Shown one piece after another: positions 52,258-61,753 of a stretch of 64,000 bases of DNA; positions within the stretch are counted from its first letter, which is position 1; each line of letters opens with the position of its first letter. Source of the DNA: RECM01 sp047921215. GTDB lineage: Bacteria > Bacteroidota > Rhodothermia > Balneolales > Cyclonatronaceae. The position numbers and the translations under genes are program-made. Location: the NCBI GenBank assembly GCA_047921215.1, contig JBLRWO010000002.1, positions 124,001-188,000 of the forward strand. Direction: 5' to 3'. Under the pieces are notes generated by a model, which worked only from the letters and a program-made list of their open reading frames with translations, was not told the origin of the DNA and did no database searches.

Positions 52258-53469
52258 ATGCCCTTCCAACCTGTCGACGAGCAGCTGGAGATTATCCGGC
52301 GCGGAACCATTGAAATTATCCCTCAGGAAGAACTGATTCAAAAACTTGACCGGTCCCGCAAGGAGAACCGGCCACTCAGAATCAAACTCGGTTGCGATCC
52401 CACCCGGCCCGACCTGCATCTCGGCCACTCGGTAATTTTGCGCAAACTGCGCCAGTTCCAGGACCTGGGACATCATGCCATACTTATTATCGGTGATTTT
52501 ACCGGAATGATCGGTGACCCCACCGGTGCAAATAAAACAAGGCCGGCCCTGACCATTCAGGAAGTGCAGGAAAACGGAAAATCCTACTTTGAGCAGGCGT
52601 CCAAAATACTGGATCCCAAAAAAACCGAGATCGTCTACAATTCGCACTGGCTGGCAGAAATGACCTTTGCCGATGTGATACGCCTTGCTTCAAAAATGAC
52701 GCTGGCCCGCATGATCGAACGTGACGATTTCACCAAACGATTCCAGGCGGAAGAGCCCATCTCCATTCATGAATTCCTGTATCCGCTTGCCCAGGGCCAG
52801 GATTCAGTGCACCTGAAATCGGATGTTGAGCTCGGGGGCATCGACCAGAAATTCAACCTGCTGGTGGGCCGTCAGCTTCAGCGTGAAGATGGTCAGAAAC
52901 CCCAGATTTGCCTGATGATGCCGCTTCTGGTAGGAACCGACGGCAGCCAGAAAATGTCGAAATCGTACGATAATTATATCGGTATCGACGAAGATCCGCA
53001 GAACATGTACGGCAAAACGCTGTCGATACCCGACAATCTTATATACACCTGGTTTGAGTTGCTCACCGACATCCCCAACGACCAGCTGAAGGCATACCAG
53101 GATAAGGTTATATCCGATCCCAGGAATTCAAAACACGATCTGGCCTATACCCTCGTTAGTATGTATCACGGCGACCGGGCGGCAAAAGAAGCCCGCGACT
53201 TTTTTGAAAAGACAGTCGTGAACAAGGAGATCCCCGAAGATTTGCCCGAATTCAGTTTTGAAGGTGGTAAAAGCGAAAAACTGGTGAATATTATAAAAGA
53301 GATCGGCTTTGCACCCAGCAACAGTGAGGCCCGGCGCCTGGTTCAACAGGGCGGCGTATCCATTGACGGTGAACCCGTATCGGATATTCACGCTGAAATT
53401 ACATTTAACACCGGTTCAGAACTGATCATCAAGGTGGGCAAGCGGAAATTCGGGAAATTAGTTAGCTAA
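52258..53469 (+). CDS. tyrS: Tyrosyl-tRNA synthetase
   Basis: TyrRS attaches tyrosine to tRNA-Tyr. The 403-residue product has a class-I HIGH signature in the form HLGHS at residues 54-58, the KMSKS loop at residues 232-236, and a C-terminal S4 RNA-binding domain around residues 340-400 (NSEARRLVQQGGVSIDG). The short class-I pattern and length fit bacterial TyrRS. It follows the yqeY-cvpA pair with a gap of 6 bp, likely in one operon. Confidence 0.96.
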   Translation: MPFQPVDEQLEIIRRGTIEIIPQEELIQKLDRSRKENRPLRIKLGCDPTRPDLHLGHSVILRKLRQFQDLGHHAILIIGDFTGMIGDPTGANKTRPALTIQEVQENGKSYFEQASKILDPKKTEIVYNSHWLAEMTFADVIRLASKMTLARMIERDDFTKRFQAEEPISIHEFLYPLAQGQDSVHLKSDVELGGIDQKFNLLVGRQLQREDGQKPQICLMMPLLVGTDGSQKMSKSYDNYIGIDEDPQNMYGKTLSIPDNLIYTWFELLTDIPNDQLKAYQDKVISDPRNSKHDLAYTLVSMYHGDRAAKEARDFFEKTVVNKEIPEDLPEFSFEGGKSEKLVNIIKEIGFAPSNSEARRLVQQGGVSIDGEPVSDIHAEITFNTGSELIIKVGKRKFGKLVS

Positions 53470-53481
53470 CGGAGGCAACCA

Positions 53482-54303
53482 ATGACCCTTTTCAGACTGT
53501 TAACTGCATTCATATTCCTGTATTTGTTCACCGGGCCGGCACTTTCGGCCCAGAGCAGCAAACAGGAGATAGCTGAAACGATCCTCGAAAAATCGGGGCT
53601 GGAGATGCAGATAAAGCAGATACCCGATATTGTAGCCGCACAGTACGATCACGAAATTGATGATCTGCAGCTCAGGGAAGCATCCCTCATCCGTGATATC
53701 CTGCTCGAAGAATTCCGGTCGGAATACATCTACCGTGATATGATGAACTATCTCCTGTCAAACTTCGATGAGGAGCGTGCCGGCGAGCTGATCACCTTTT
53801 TCGAATCAGAACTCGTATCCCGAATGACCGCCATGGAAATCCGGGCATCCGAGCCGTCTGCCGCAGCAGACATGCAAAGCTATCTGAACACGATTGAATC
53901 GGATCCTGCAGCACGCGAACGCATTAATCTGATGGTCGAATTCGACCACTCGCTCGACGGCACCTCCTTTACCGTAGAATTGCTCTCACAGCTTTATGTC
54001 GATATGATCAGAGCCCTTGAGCCGGCCCTGACCCGTGAACAGACCCTCACTTCAGAGCAGCTTGAGCAATATCGTGCCGACATGTATGATAATATCTATG
54101 TGCCTTACCGGCAGGTTACAGTTGGTTTTTATCTGTATGCCTACCGCGACGTAAGCATCGAGGACATCCTCCGGTATAAGTCATTCTACGATTCTTCCAC
54201 CGGATTCTGGTATAATCAGCTGGCAAAATCAATGGTCAGGGATGCCATCGGCAAGGCCCGCTTGCGTGCCGCCGAAAAGGTGGATTCGCTTGTGAACGGA
54301 TAA
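53482..54303 (+). CDS. Secreted protein of unknown function
   Basis: The 273-residue product has a clear signal peptide (about 1-23, ending ALSAQ), then a helical, acidic mature part with EIAETILEKSGLEMQIKQIP and a second similar region after about residue 150 (INLMVEFDHSLDG). It has the look of periplasmic proteins of the DUF2059 type, but I cannot be sure of the family. It is 12 bp after tyrS and 22 bp before xthA, so the three may be co-transcribed. Confidence 0.6.
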   Translation: MTLFRLLTAFIFLYLFTGPALSAQSSKQEIAETILEKSGLEMQIKQIPDIVAAQYDHEIDDLQLREASLIRDILLEEFRSEYIYRDMMNYLLSNFDEERAGELITFFESELVSRMTAMEIRASEPSAAADMQSYLNTIESDPAARERINLMVEFDHSLDGTSFTVELLSQLYVDMIRALEPALTREQTLTSEQLEQYRADMYDNIYVPYRQVTVGFYLYAYRDVSIEDILRYKSFYDSSTGFWYNQLAKSMVRDAIGKARLRAAEKVDSLVNG

Positions 54304-54325
54304 CATTCCCGGATAACAGTTCAAT

Positions 54326-55096
54326 ATGCCCGTAACCATTTCAAGTATCAACGTGAATGGAATCAGAGCAGCCGAACGGAAGGGGCTTTCACGTTGGCTC
54401 CTTGAAACCGGCCCCGACATAGTCTGCCTTCAGGAGATAAAAGCCGGCGAAACACAAATTCCGGAAACACTGATAAGCACGGGTTACCACGGATTCTACT
54501 TTCCGGCCCGCAAAAAAGGATACTCAGGCGTCGGAATTCTCACCAGACAAAAGCCGGAACGTGTGGTAACCGGAATGGGGATAGACTGGATAGACGATGA
54601 AGGCCGGATAATTATGGCTGAATTCCAGGATTTCAGGGTGTTTTCCATCTATGCGCCAAGCGGGACCACCGGTGAGTTCCGTCAGGATATGAAATATCGC
54701 TTTCTGGATGAATTTGAAACTTTCATGCGCCCCCTGATTGACGATGCCCTCCCAACGGTGCTATGCGGCGATTTCAATATTGCACACAGGGAGATCGACA
54801 TTCACAATCCTGATGCCAACCGGAAAACGTCCGGTTTTTTGCCGGAAGAACGTGAATGGCTTACCAATTTCATCGAATCGGGCTTTGCTGACGCGTTCAG
54901 ATCGCATATCGGGGATGTACCCGATCTTTACAGCTGGTGGACCTACCGTGCGGGTGCGAGGGAGCGCAACAAAGGATGGCGGATTGATTACCAGCTGATT
55001 ACTCAACATCTGGAAAAAAAGGTGAGAAGTGCTGTGATCGAAAGGAACCTGTACGTCTCAGATCACGTACCGGTAACTCTGAGTTACGATTTGTGA
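54326..55096 (+). CDS. xthA: Exodeoxyribonuclease III
   Basis: XthA is an AP endonuclease/3'-5' exonuclease of base-excision repair. The 256-residue product has NVNGIRAAERKG, LQEIKAGE with the catalytic Glu, CGDFNIAHREIDI with Asp/Asn, WRIDYQL and SDHVPVTL with the catalytic Asp-His pair. Length and motif order fit the family. It overlaps the convergent methyltransferase gene by 13 bp at its 3' end. Confidence 0.95.
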   Translation: MPVTISSINVNGIRAAERKGLSRWLLETGPDIVCLQEIKAGETQIPETLISTGYHGFYFPARKKGYSGVGILTRQKPERVVTGMGIDWIDDEGRIIMAEFQDFRVFSIYAPSGTTGEFRQDMKYRFLDEFETFMRPLIDDALPTVLCGDFNIAHREIDIHNPDANRKTSGFLPEEREWLTNFIESGFADAFRSHIGDVPDLYSWWTYRAGARERNKGWRIDYQLITQHLEKKVRSAVIERNLYVSDHVPVTLSYDL

Positions 55097-55668
55097 GCGA
55101 TTCCGTTTGTTGCTGCAACCATGGTGCTGGCTTCATACAGGCACATGGGGGGCAGGTTACGGATTTCGTACTTCATCGAAACCAGAGGAAAATGCTTTTC
55201 AAGCGGCTGCTTGAGATGGTTCGAGGTTTGATATGCCAGAAATTTACCGCCCGGTTTAAGCACCGATGAGGTGGTACTCAGTATTTCGTCTTTCTGTTTT
55301 TTCTTGATGAATGAAAAGGGGATACCTGACAATACATAATCAACCTGGGTTATTCCAAAATCAGCCAGGATCTGACCAACGTTTTCGGCTGTATCGTGAT
55401 AGACAGAAAGTCGCCCGTCTTTAATCCGCCCGAGATCCTTCACAAAATTTGCGTTCAGCTCTATTGATATGACCCGCGATCCGATTGTGCTGTGATCGAG
55501 AATATACCGGGTAAAAACGCCGTTTCCCGGTCCGTATTCAACAATAATATTATCTGTACTGAAATCAATTTTCTCACAAACCCTTTTCACCATAGCCATG
55601 GAGGATGGTGTTACGGATGCGACGTTACGGTCTTTAATGAAATTCTTAAGGTATGTGAGTGTACTCAT
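55084..55668 (-). CDS. PmtA-like class-I SAM methyltransferase
   Basis: The 194-residue product starts MSTLTYLKNFIKDRNVASVT, a segment resembling phospholipid N-methyltransferases (PmtA) and rRNA adenine dimethylases. It then shows VEYGPGNGVFTRYIL (SAM motif I) and LSGIPFSF (motif IV). PmtA makes phosphatidylcholine precursors from phosphatidylethanolamine, but the specificity here cannot be fixed from sequence; a small-molecule or rRNA target is possible. It converges on xthA with an overlap of 13 bp. Confidence 0.75.
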   Translation of the reverse strand: MSTLTYLKNFIKDRNVASVTPSSMAMVKRVCEKIDFSTDNIIVEYGPGNGVFTRYILDHSTIGSRVISIELNANFVKDLGRIKDGRLSVYHDTAENVGQILADFGITQVDYVLSGIPFSFIKKKQKDEILSTTSSVLKPGGKFLAYQTSNHLKQPLEKHFPLVSMKYEIRNLPPMCLYEASTMVAATNGIAHKS

Positions 55669-55794
55669 ACAATCTTGGTTTGTTAGTTAGCCATTGCGCC
55701 GGCCACGTTGACAACGGCATAGCAGGTCACAGTAATTTCGGCATTTTGCGTTGAGATGTATTCAGTTCCGTAAAATGGCACATTACTGATTAAA

Positions 55795-57843
55795 TCACAA
55801 TTCTTTTTCAAGCTGCTCAATCTGATCCCTGATCCTGGCAGCTTCTTCAAATTCCAGATTCCGGGCTGCTGTCTTCATGGACTCCCGGAGATAGTCCATA
55901 AATTTTGATTTATCATCAAACACAACCTCCTTCATGGCCGGGTTGGCCTTGTAGTGGATGCCGTCATCGGCCACCTTGATCAGTTCAAGCGGATCGGGCT
56001 CGTCGAGATAGATGGTATCCAGTCCCGCTGCTTCCTTTGACAACAGGCCCGGGTCAACAAGCGGTTTGAGCTCTTTTATTACCGTAGCCGGGGTAATTCC
56101 ATGTTTTTTATTGTATTCATCCTGCAGTTTGCGGCGGCGGTCGGTTTCATTGATCAGCTTGCGCATGCTGTCTGTAATTTTGTCACCGTACAGGATCACC
56201 TTGCCGTTGATGTTCCGTGCCGCCCGTCCGGCTATCTGGAATAGTGATGTTTCCGAACGGAGAAAACCCTCCTTGTCGGCATCCAGGATGGCAACCAGCC
56301 CCAGCTCGGGTATGTCGATACCCTCCCGCAACAGATTGATGCCCACCAGTACATCAAAATCACCCCGCCGGTACCTGAACAGAATTTCAATACGTTCGAG
56401 TGCATCCAGTTCGCTGTGCATATAGGCCGCACGGATACCGAGGTTTTTCAGGTATTCGGCAAGCTCCTCGCTCATCCGCTTGGTGAGCGTGAGTACCAGC
56501 ACACGTTCTTTTTTGGGTATCCTCAGCCGGATTTCCTCTATCAGGTCATCGATCTGGTTATCGAGAGGCCGTACCATGATTTCCGGCTCCATCAAACCTG
56601 TTGGACGGATAATCTGCTCGACGATAATTCCGCCGCTTTTTTCCAGTTCATAATCGCCCGGGGTGGCACTCACGAAGATGGTCTGCCTGCTCATGGTTTC
56701 CCATTCCTCGAATGTGAGCGGCCGGTTGTCAAGTGCTGATGGGAGACGGAATCCATGCTCCACCAGATTGATTTTTCTGGATCTGTCACCACCGTACATA
56801 GCGCCGATCTGTGGTATGGATTGATGGCTTTCATCCACGATCAACAGATAATCATCGGGGAAATAGTCCATCAGGCAATACGGACGCTCGCCGGGCTTGC
56901 GGGCCGACAGGTACCGTGAGTAATTCTCGATACCCGAACAGTAACCCACCTCGCGCATCATCTCGATATCAAAAACCGTTCGCTGCTCGAGACGGTGGGC
57001 TTCAATGTGCTTGTCCTCACTCCTCAGCACATCCATGCGCCAGTCCAGCTCGTCACGGATCTGCTTTATGGATTCTTCCAGGCGGTCTTTTGTCGTTACA
57101 TAGTGTGAAGCAGGGTAGATGGTGAACTGGTCAACCTTATCCTGTACTTTTCCGGTATCCGGATCAAAAATAGCCATGGATTCGATCTCATCCCCCCAGA
57201 AACTGATGCGCAGGCCTGAATCACTGTAGGCAGGGTACAGGTCCACCACATCCCCTCTCACACGGAAAACTGCCCGCCTGAATTCAAGATCATTGCGGTT
57301 GTAGTGGAGATCCACCAGGTCGTACAGAAGTTTGTTCCTCGGAATCGAGTCGCCAACCTTCAGCTGAATTACCAGTTTTGCATATTCGCTCGGAGAGCCG
57401 ATTCCATAGATGCAGCTCACCGATGCCACAATAATCACATCCCGGCGCCCGCTCAACAGGCTGCTTGTTGCCCGCAATCTCAGCCGCTGAATTTCATCAT
57501 TAATCGAAAGATCTTTTTCAATGTACTTGTCCTGACTGACAAGGTAGGCCTCGGGCTGATAGTAATCGTAATAGGAGATGAAAAACTCCACACAATTTTC
57601 AGGAAAAAAGTCGCTGAACTCCCGGTAGAGCTGCGCGGCAAGCGTTTTGTTGTGGCTCATCACCAGGGTTGGGCGCTTAACCTGTTCTAAAACGGATGCA
57701 ATGGTCCGTGTTTTACCGGAACCCGTGATCCCGAGCAGCGTCTGGTGGGAATCACCCCGAATGAGCCCTTCCGTCAGTTCGTTAATGGCAACCGGCTGAT
57801 CGCCGGCTGGGCTGTACGGGGAAATTAATTTAAAATCGGACAT
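55795..57843 (-). CDS. uvrB: Excinuclease ABC subunit B
   Basis: UvrB is the damage-verifying helicase-like subunit of nucleotide excision repair. The 682-residue product has Walker A GITGSGKTRTI near residue 40, the beta-hairpin YYDYYQPEAYL, the helicase motif DESHQSIPQ, NLLREGIDIPE and QIAGRAARN, and a C-terminal UVR coiled coil (MKTAARNLEFEEAARIRDQI) that binds UvrC. Full length and intact; it is flanked by unrelated genes. Confidence 0.97.
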   Translation of the reverse strand: MSDFKLISPYSPAGDQPVAINELTEGLIRGDSHQTLLGITGSGKTRTIASVLEQVKRPTLVMSHNKTLAAQLYREFSDFFPENCVEFFISYYDYYQPEAYLVSQDKYIEKDLSINDEIQRLRLRATSSLLSGRRDVIIVASVSCIYGIGSPSEYAKLVIQLKVGDSIPRNKLLYDLVDLHYNRNDLEFRRAVFRVRGDVVDLYPAYSDSGLRISFWGDEIESMAIFDPDTGKVQDKVDQFTIYPASHYVTTKDRLEESIKQIRDELDWRMDVLRSEDKHIEAHRLEQRTVFDIEMMREVGYCSGIENYSRYLSARKPGERPYCLMDYFPDDYLLIVDESHQSIPQIGAMYGGDRSRKINLVEHGFRLPSALDNRPLTFEEWETMSRQTIFVSATPGDYELEKSGGIIVEQIIRPTGLMEPEIMVRPLDNQIDDLIEEIRLRIPKKERVLVLTLTKRMSEELAEYLKNLGIRAAYMHSELDALERIEILFRYRRGDFDVLVGINLLREGIDIPELGLVAILDADKEGFLRSETSLFQIAGRAARNINGKVILYGDKITDSMRKLINETDRRRKLQDEYNKKHGITPATVIKELKPLVDPGLLSKEAAGLDTIYLDEPDPLELIKVADDGIHYKANPAMKEVVFDDKSKFMDYLRESMKTAARNLEFEEAARIRDQIEQLEKEL

Positions 57844-58029
57844 GTATATGGACGGAGGTAATGGATTATAAAAATAGACAAATAAAATGATGAGGAGAAA
57901 GCTGCTCCATATAAATTAATCCTGACTGGAAAGACCGGGACGACATTTTAATCGTCCAGTACCTATCTTCAAACGCAGATGGCACTCGGTACGTGCCCTG
58001 GTTCCCGGAAAACTTATACCCTAAAGAAA

Positions 58030-59163
58030 ATGCCCAGGTCAGAAGCATCACTCAGCGAATTCCGCAGCCGGATCGATGAAATCGACGAGGAAATACTGCG
58101 ACTGCTGCAGGAACGCAAGGAAATCGCCAAACAGGTCCTTAAAACAAAAATACAAAACCGGCTGCCCATTTTTCTGCCCGGGCGTGAAGACCAGAAAGTG
58201 GTCGCATTTCGTGAAAAGGCACAGCAGTATTCGCTCGATCCGGAATGGGCAGAGGATTTTCTCCGCATGATCATGAGTTCGTCGCGGGCCAGCCAGTCGG
58301 AGGCGTCGTTCCCGAGAGCCACTACCGGTCCGCAGGTGTTTCTGATTGCGGGCGGACGGGGCGGCATGGGTTCGCTCTACAGCCGGTTTGCCCAGGCCAG
58401 CGGGCACATCGTCCGTATACTTGACCGCGACAACTGGGATGAGGCCAAAACCCTGGCCCGCGGGGTGGATGTGGCCATCGTCACTGTCCCCATCAATTCC
58501 ACGAAAGAGGTCATCCGGAAACTGGGTCCCATGCTTAGCGAGGATGCGATTCTGAGCGATTTTACGAGTATCAAGGGCGAGATCCTCGATTGCATGCTGG
58601 AGCATCACAACGGACCTGTGGTCGGGCTTCACCCTATGCATGGCCCCGACAGCCACAACCTGAGCAAGCAGCTGATGTTGGTATGCAACGGCCGCCGCGA
58701 GGACGAGTACCGGTGGCTCACCGACCAGTTTTCATTATGGGGGATGCGGGTGAAGGTCGTCGATCCGGCAAGACACGACGAAGCGATGAATATTGTGCAG
58801 GGCCTGCGTCACTTCGTGGCACTGCTTCACGGTTCGTTCCTGAATCAGCGCGACATGAAACCGGAGGAAATTCTCGACTTTTCGAGCCCGATCTACCGGG
58901 CCGAACTGATGATGACCGGCCGGATCTTCGCCCAGGACGCCGAACTGTATGCCGACATTGTATTCTCTGATGAGGAGCGGGTAACCATGCTGCTCGAGTT
59001 TCTGGTGCATCACGAAAGACTGGCTGAAATGGTCCGGAACCGGGATAAAAAAGCATTCATCCGCGAATTCCAGCATATTAGTGGTTTTTTCGGCGATTTC
59101 GGTCCACAGGCACTCATGGAGAGCGGGTATCTGATCAACCGGCTTGCCGACCGGTTTTCGTGA
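58030..59163 (+). CDS. tyrA: Chorismate mutase-prephenate dehydrogenase fusion
   Basis: The product from ATG 58030 has 377 residues. The first 85 or so form an AroQ chorismate mutase: FRSRIDEIDEEILRLLQERK with the conserved Arg/Asp/Glu/Lys pattern. The remainder is a prephenate dehydrogenase: IAGGRGGMGSLYSRFAQASG (nucleotide loop), VVGLHPMHGPDS and a helical C-terminal domain with HGSFLNQRD. It resembles the E. coli T-protein, which converts chorismate through prephenate to 4-hydroxyphenylpyruvate on the tyrosine route. An earlier in-frame ATG (57979) adds 17 unneeded residues. It stands alone. Confidence 0.9.
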   Translation: MPRSEASLSEFRSRIDEIDEEILRLLQERKEIAKQVLKTKIQNRLPIFLPGREDQKVVAFREKAQQYSLDPEWAEDFLRMIMSSSRASQSEASFPRATTGPQVFLIAGGRGGMGSLYSRFAQASGHIVRILDRDNWDEAKTLARGVDVAIVTVPINSTKEVIRKLGPMLSEDAILSDFTSIKGEILDCMLEHHNGPVVGLHPMHGPDSHNLSKQLMLVCNGRREDEYRWLTDQFSLWGMRVKVVDPARHDEAMNIVQGLRHFVALLHGSFLNQRDMKPEEILDFSSPIYRAELMMTGRIFAQDAELYADIVFSDEERVTMLLEFLVHHERLAEMVRNRDKKAFIREFQHISGFFGDFGPQALMESGYLINRLADRFS

Positions 59164-59335
59164 CGTCTGCAAATAATATGATAAGGCATTAACTACCGCA
59201 AGTTACCATGAAGATGTGTCCCTGCCTTTTGGTTTCACAAACAGACTGTTTACCTTAACTTCGTTTTAACGGGCCGGTAATGGGTTAATACCGTTGCCCT
59301 TACGGCTGGATATGTGAGCTTAAACCGGATATTCC

Positions 59336-60382
59336 ATGAACAGATTTGCGGGTATGATTTATCGTTTGTGCATCCTTATGCTGGTGGTCTTCGTCGCAGA
59401 TGCGAAGGCCCAGCGGACCATTACAACCACATCAGGGGGAGTATTGCGTGCCTTTTCACCCGAAGACGGCATTGCCGGTTATACCCCGAGCAATGCCGGC
59501 CTGACCGCCGACGGGTTTATCTGGTTCAGCACCCTTGCGGGTACCGTCAGGATCAATCCGGCTCAGATTGAAGATTTCGGTCAGGAATATGGCATTCACA
59601 TGATGCCCTTCACCTACCACGACAGGGTGAATGAGGTAACCTGGTTTACCGATTACCAGGAACTGGTGCGTCTCGACGAAAACGGGTTCACAAGATACAC
59701 AGCTGAGGATGGATTCCTCCCACCGGGTCCGGACAGGCGTGCCATCATAGCCATGCATGGAGATGGTGAAGGCCGGCTCTGGATTGGAAGTCATACAATG
59801 CCTTCTGATGAGCCATTTAACGGCGGTCTTATAGTTTGCGAAAACGGAATCTTCCGCGTTTTCGGCTGGGACGAGTTCCCGCTTCACAATGTATCGGGCA
59901 TCTTCGAATCGTCGGATGGTTCGCTCTGGTTTACCTCCTTAGGTTACACATCCGAAGGTGTATTTGGTACCGAATCACATATAGCCCGCTATAACGGTAC
60001 AGATTTCGAGGTCTTTGATTCAGAGGTAACCGGTTACCGGAATGTTATGATCAATTTTATGGGGGCATCCGGTATCGGTCCCCTGATTGCTGAGGATGCA
60101 GATGGGCGGTTGTGGATAACCTGCAATGGTACTTTCAACGCTGAAGCCAATATGATGGAATACAGTGGCCTTTTCGTTTACGAAAATGGCCGGATCAGTC
60201 CGGTGGCAGAATTTAATGATCAGAATCTGAAACCACTTCCATGGTACATAGCCGGGTCTGATGCCCTTTTCCTGGATCTGTCGGGCGATCAGAGTGCCAG
60301 CAATATACCACCCGGCTACACCGCTGATGAAGTGAACCGTAAACTGGTGCGTTATGATGCCGGCGAATGGAAGCCGGTACAC
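59336..60382 (+). pseudogene. Truncated two-component-regulator-type propeller gene
   Basis: The frame starts with a signal peptide (about 1-24) and reads as blades of a Reg_prop-type (two-component regulator propeller) domain: GLTADGFIWFSTLAGTVRI, GDGEGRLWIGSHTM, SSDGSLWFTSLGYTSEG and DADGRLWITCNGT. Such N-terminal propellers are the sensor part of hybrid regulators or of stand-alone secreted proteins. At about codon 346 it switches, in frame, into a kinase fragment (see next entry), so the rest of this gene is missing. The coding frame then runs on to 60613 with meaningless sequence. The deletion is probably real, since the downstream sequence matches a different family. Confidence 0.65.
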
Positions 60383-61450
60383 ATCATGATCACAAACCGC
60401 GGACAAATCAAAATCGTCGATTTCGGCCTGGCCAAGCTGGCTGGCCAGCGAAACACGGGCAAGCGGTGTGAACAGCGCTTCGGCCGCCAGGGAATCGTTC
60501 GGGGTGAACCTCGCGGTAACCGGAAGCGTACAACGGCTCGACCGTGGTGTTCGGGTAAAGATCAACCTGATCGATGCCATTTCGCTCAGGCTGCTTGGGT
60601 CGAAGATCATTGACGACACCTTCATTGAGAAATCGGTTTTGCAGGATGAGGCGGTATTCAGCCTTGCCGGCATGCTCAATATCGGGCTGCAGCCCGAAGC
60701 CCGGCAGGTGCTTACTGCCGGTGGCACATCCGATCCCGGCGCGTACGAATTCTACCTGCAGGGTCGGGGCCACCTGCAGCGGTTCGACCGGATCGATGAA
60801 ATCACTACAGCGATCGGCTTTTTCAGGCTTTCCCTCGAAAAAGATACTGAATTCGCTCTTGCCAGCGCGGAACTTGGCGTCGCGCATCTCTATCTGTTCC
60901 GGCGTACGGAGGATGTGAGCTGGATAGAGCCTGCGGTCGAATACACGGAGCCCTGGAGCTGGATAACAGCCTGTCGCCGGTACACACCACCCTCGGCCTC
61001 ATCCTCATTGAAAAAGGCGAATACGAAAGGGCGCATCAATCCCTTCAGCGGGCCCTGGAGCTTGATCCGGTCAATTATGAAGCCTATCGCGGACGTGCCA
61101 GTGTATGGCGCAACCTGGGAGCGGTCAATTTCTACCTGGACCGCCGGGATGAGGCCATTGAAGCCTTTAACAGGTCCATAAAGATTCAGCCGGACTACAG
61201 TGTTTTGTCAAATCTCGGTACCCTCTACTACTATGACGGCAATTACAACGGTGCCGCCGAAATGTATTCGCGGGCGCTCGAATTAAACGATTCCGATTAC
61301 CAGCTCTGGAGTTTTCTGGCAACGGCCTATACCTGTTCCACACCCGAAAAACCGGATGAAGCGGCAGATGCCAACAGGCGCGCGCTGGAACTGGCCGATC
61401 CGGATGACATGGGTTCAACCCCGCCGACCATGATCATAAAAGTGGAATAA
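60371..61450 (+). pseudogene. Relic of a Ser/Thr kinase-TPR gene, deleted and frameshifted
   Basis: Three fragments of one family are visible. First, KPVHIMITNRGQIKIVDFGLAKLAG (60371-60445 region, the same frame as the propeller) is the catalytic loop to DFG segment of a Hanks-type kinase. Second, after a jump within the CTGGCTGGCC area, the plus-1 frame gives LASETRASGVNSAS and VNLAVTGSVQRLD..., ending with VPGAYEFYLQGRGHLQRF-like TPR/FlgO parts (to about 60950). Third, from GCC at 60950 (frame shifted again) it gives ALELDNSLSPVHTTLG and TPR repeats (RALELDPVNYEAYRG, SNLGTLYYYDGNYNGAAEM) to the stop at 61448-61450. A kinase N-lobe, catalytic-domain end and TM are missing. It is a dead remnant that cannot yield a kinase. 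Confidence 0.7.
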
Positions 61451-61753
61451 AAGCATAGAAGATAGCAGGTACTCACTCACCTGTCGGTTAAAAAAAATCG
61501 CCTGATCTGCATATTCCGGCAATATTAACCCTGTAGTCCTGTTTTACGGATTGTGATCCAGAATTTCCGTCTACCCGAGGAACGCATCAGAGGTCAGACT
61601 ATACAACCGGACGAAAATGACCGGAAAGCAGGTTATTTTAAAATATTTAACATATCCGGCAATATTATTGCATAAGCGGGGTTTGCAGGTCCTGAAGAGT
61701 TTGTGATATTTCGGGTTACAATCACTGTTATCCACTGACCCTGACAACCACAT
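61451..61753. other. Intergenic region before the terminal peptidase gene
   Basis: The 303 bases lack a supported gene. A CCGGCAATATTA element occurs twice (near 61514 and 61649), which may be leftover repeat or a regulatory motif. The promoter of the peptidase gene is expected here but was not identified. Confidence 0.45.
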
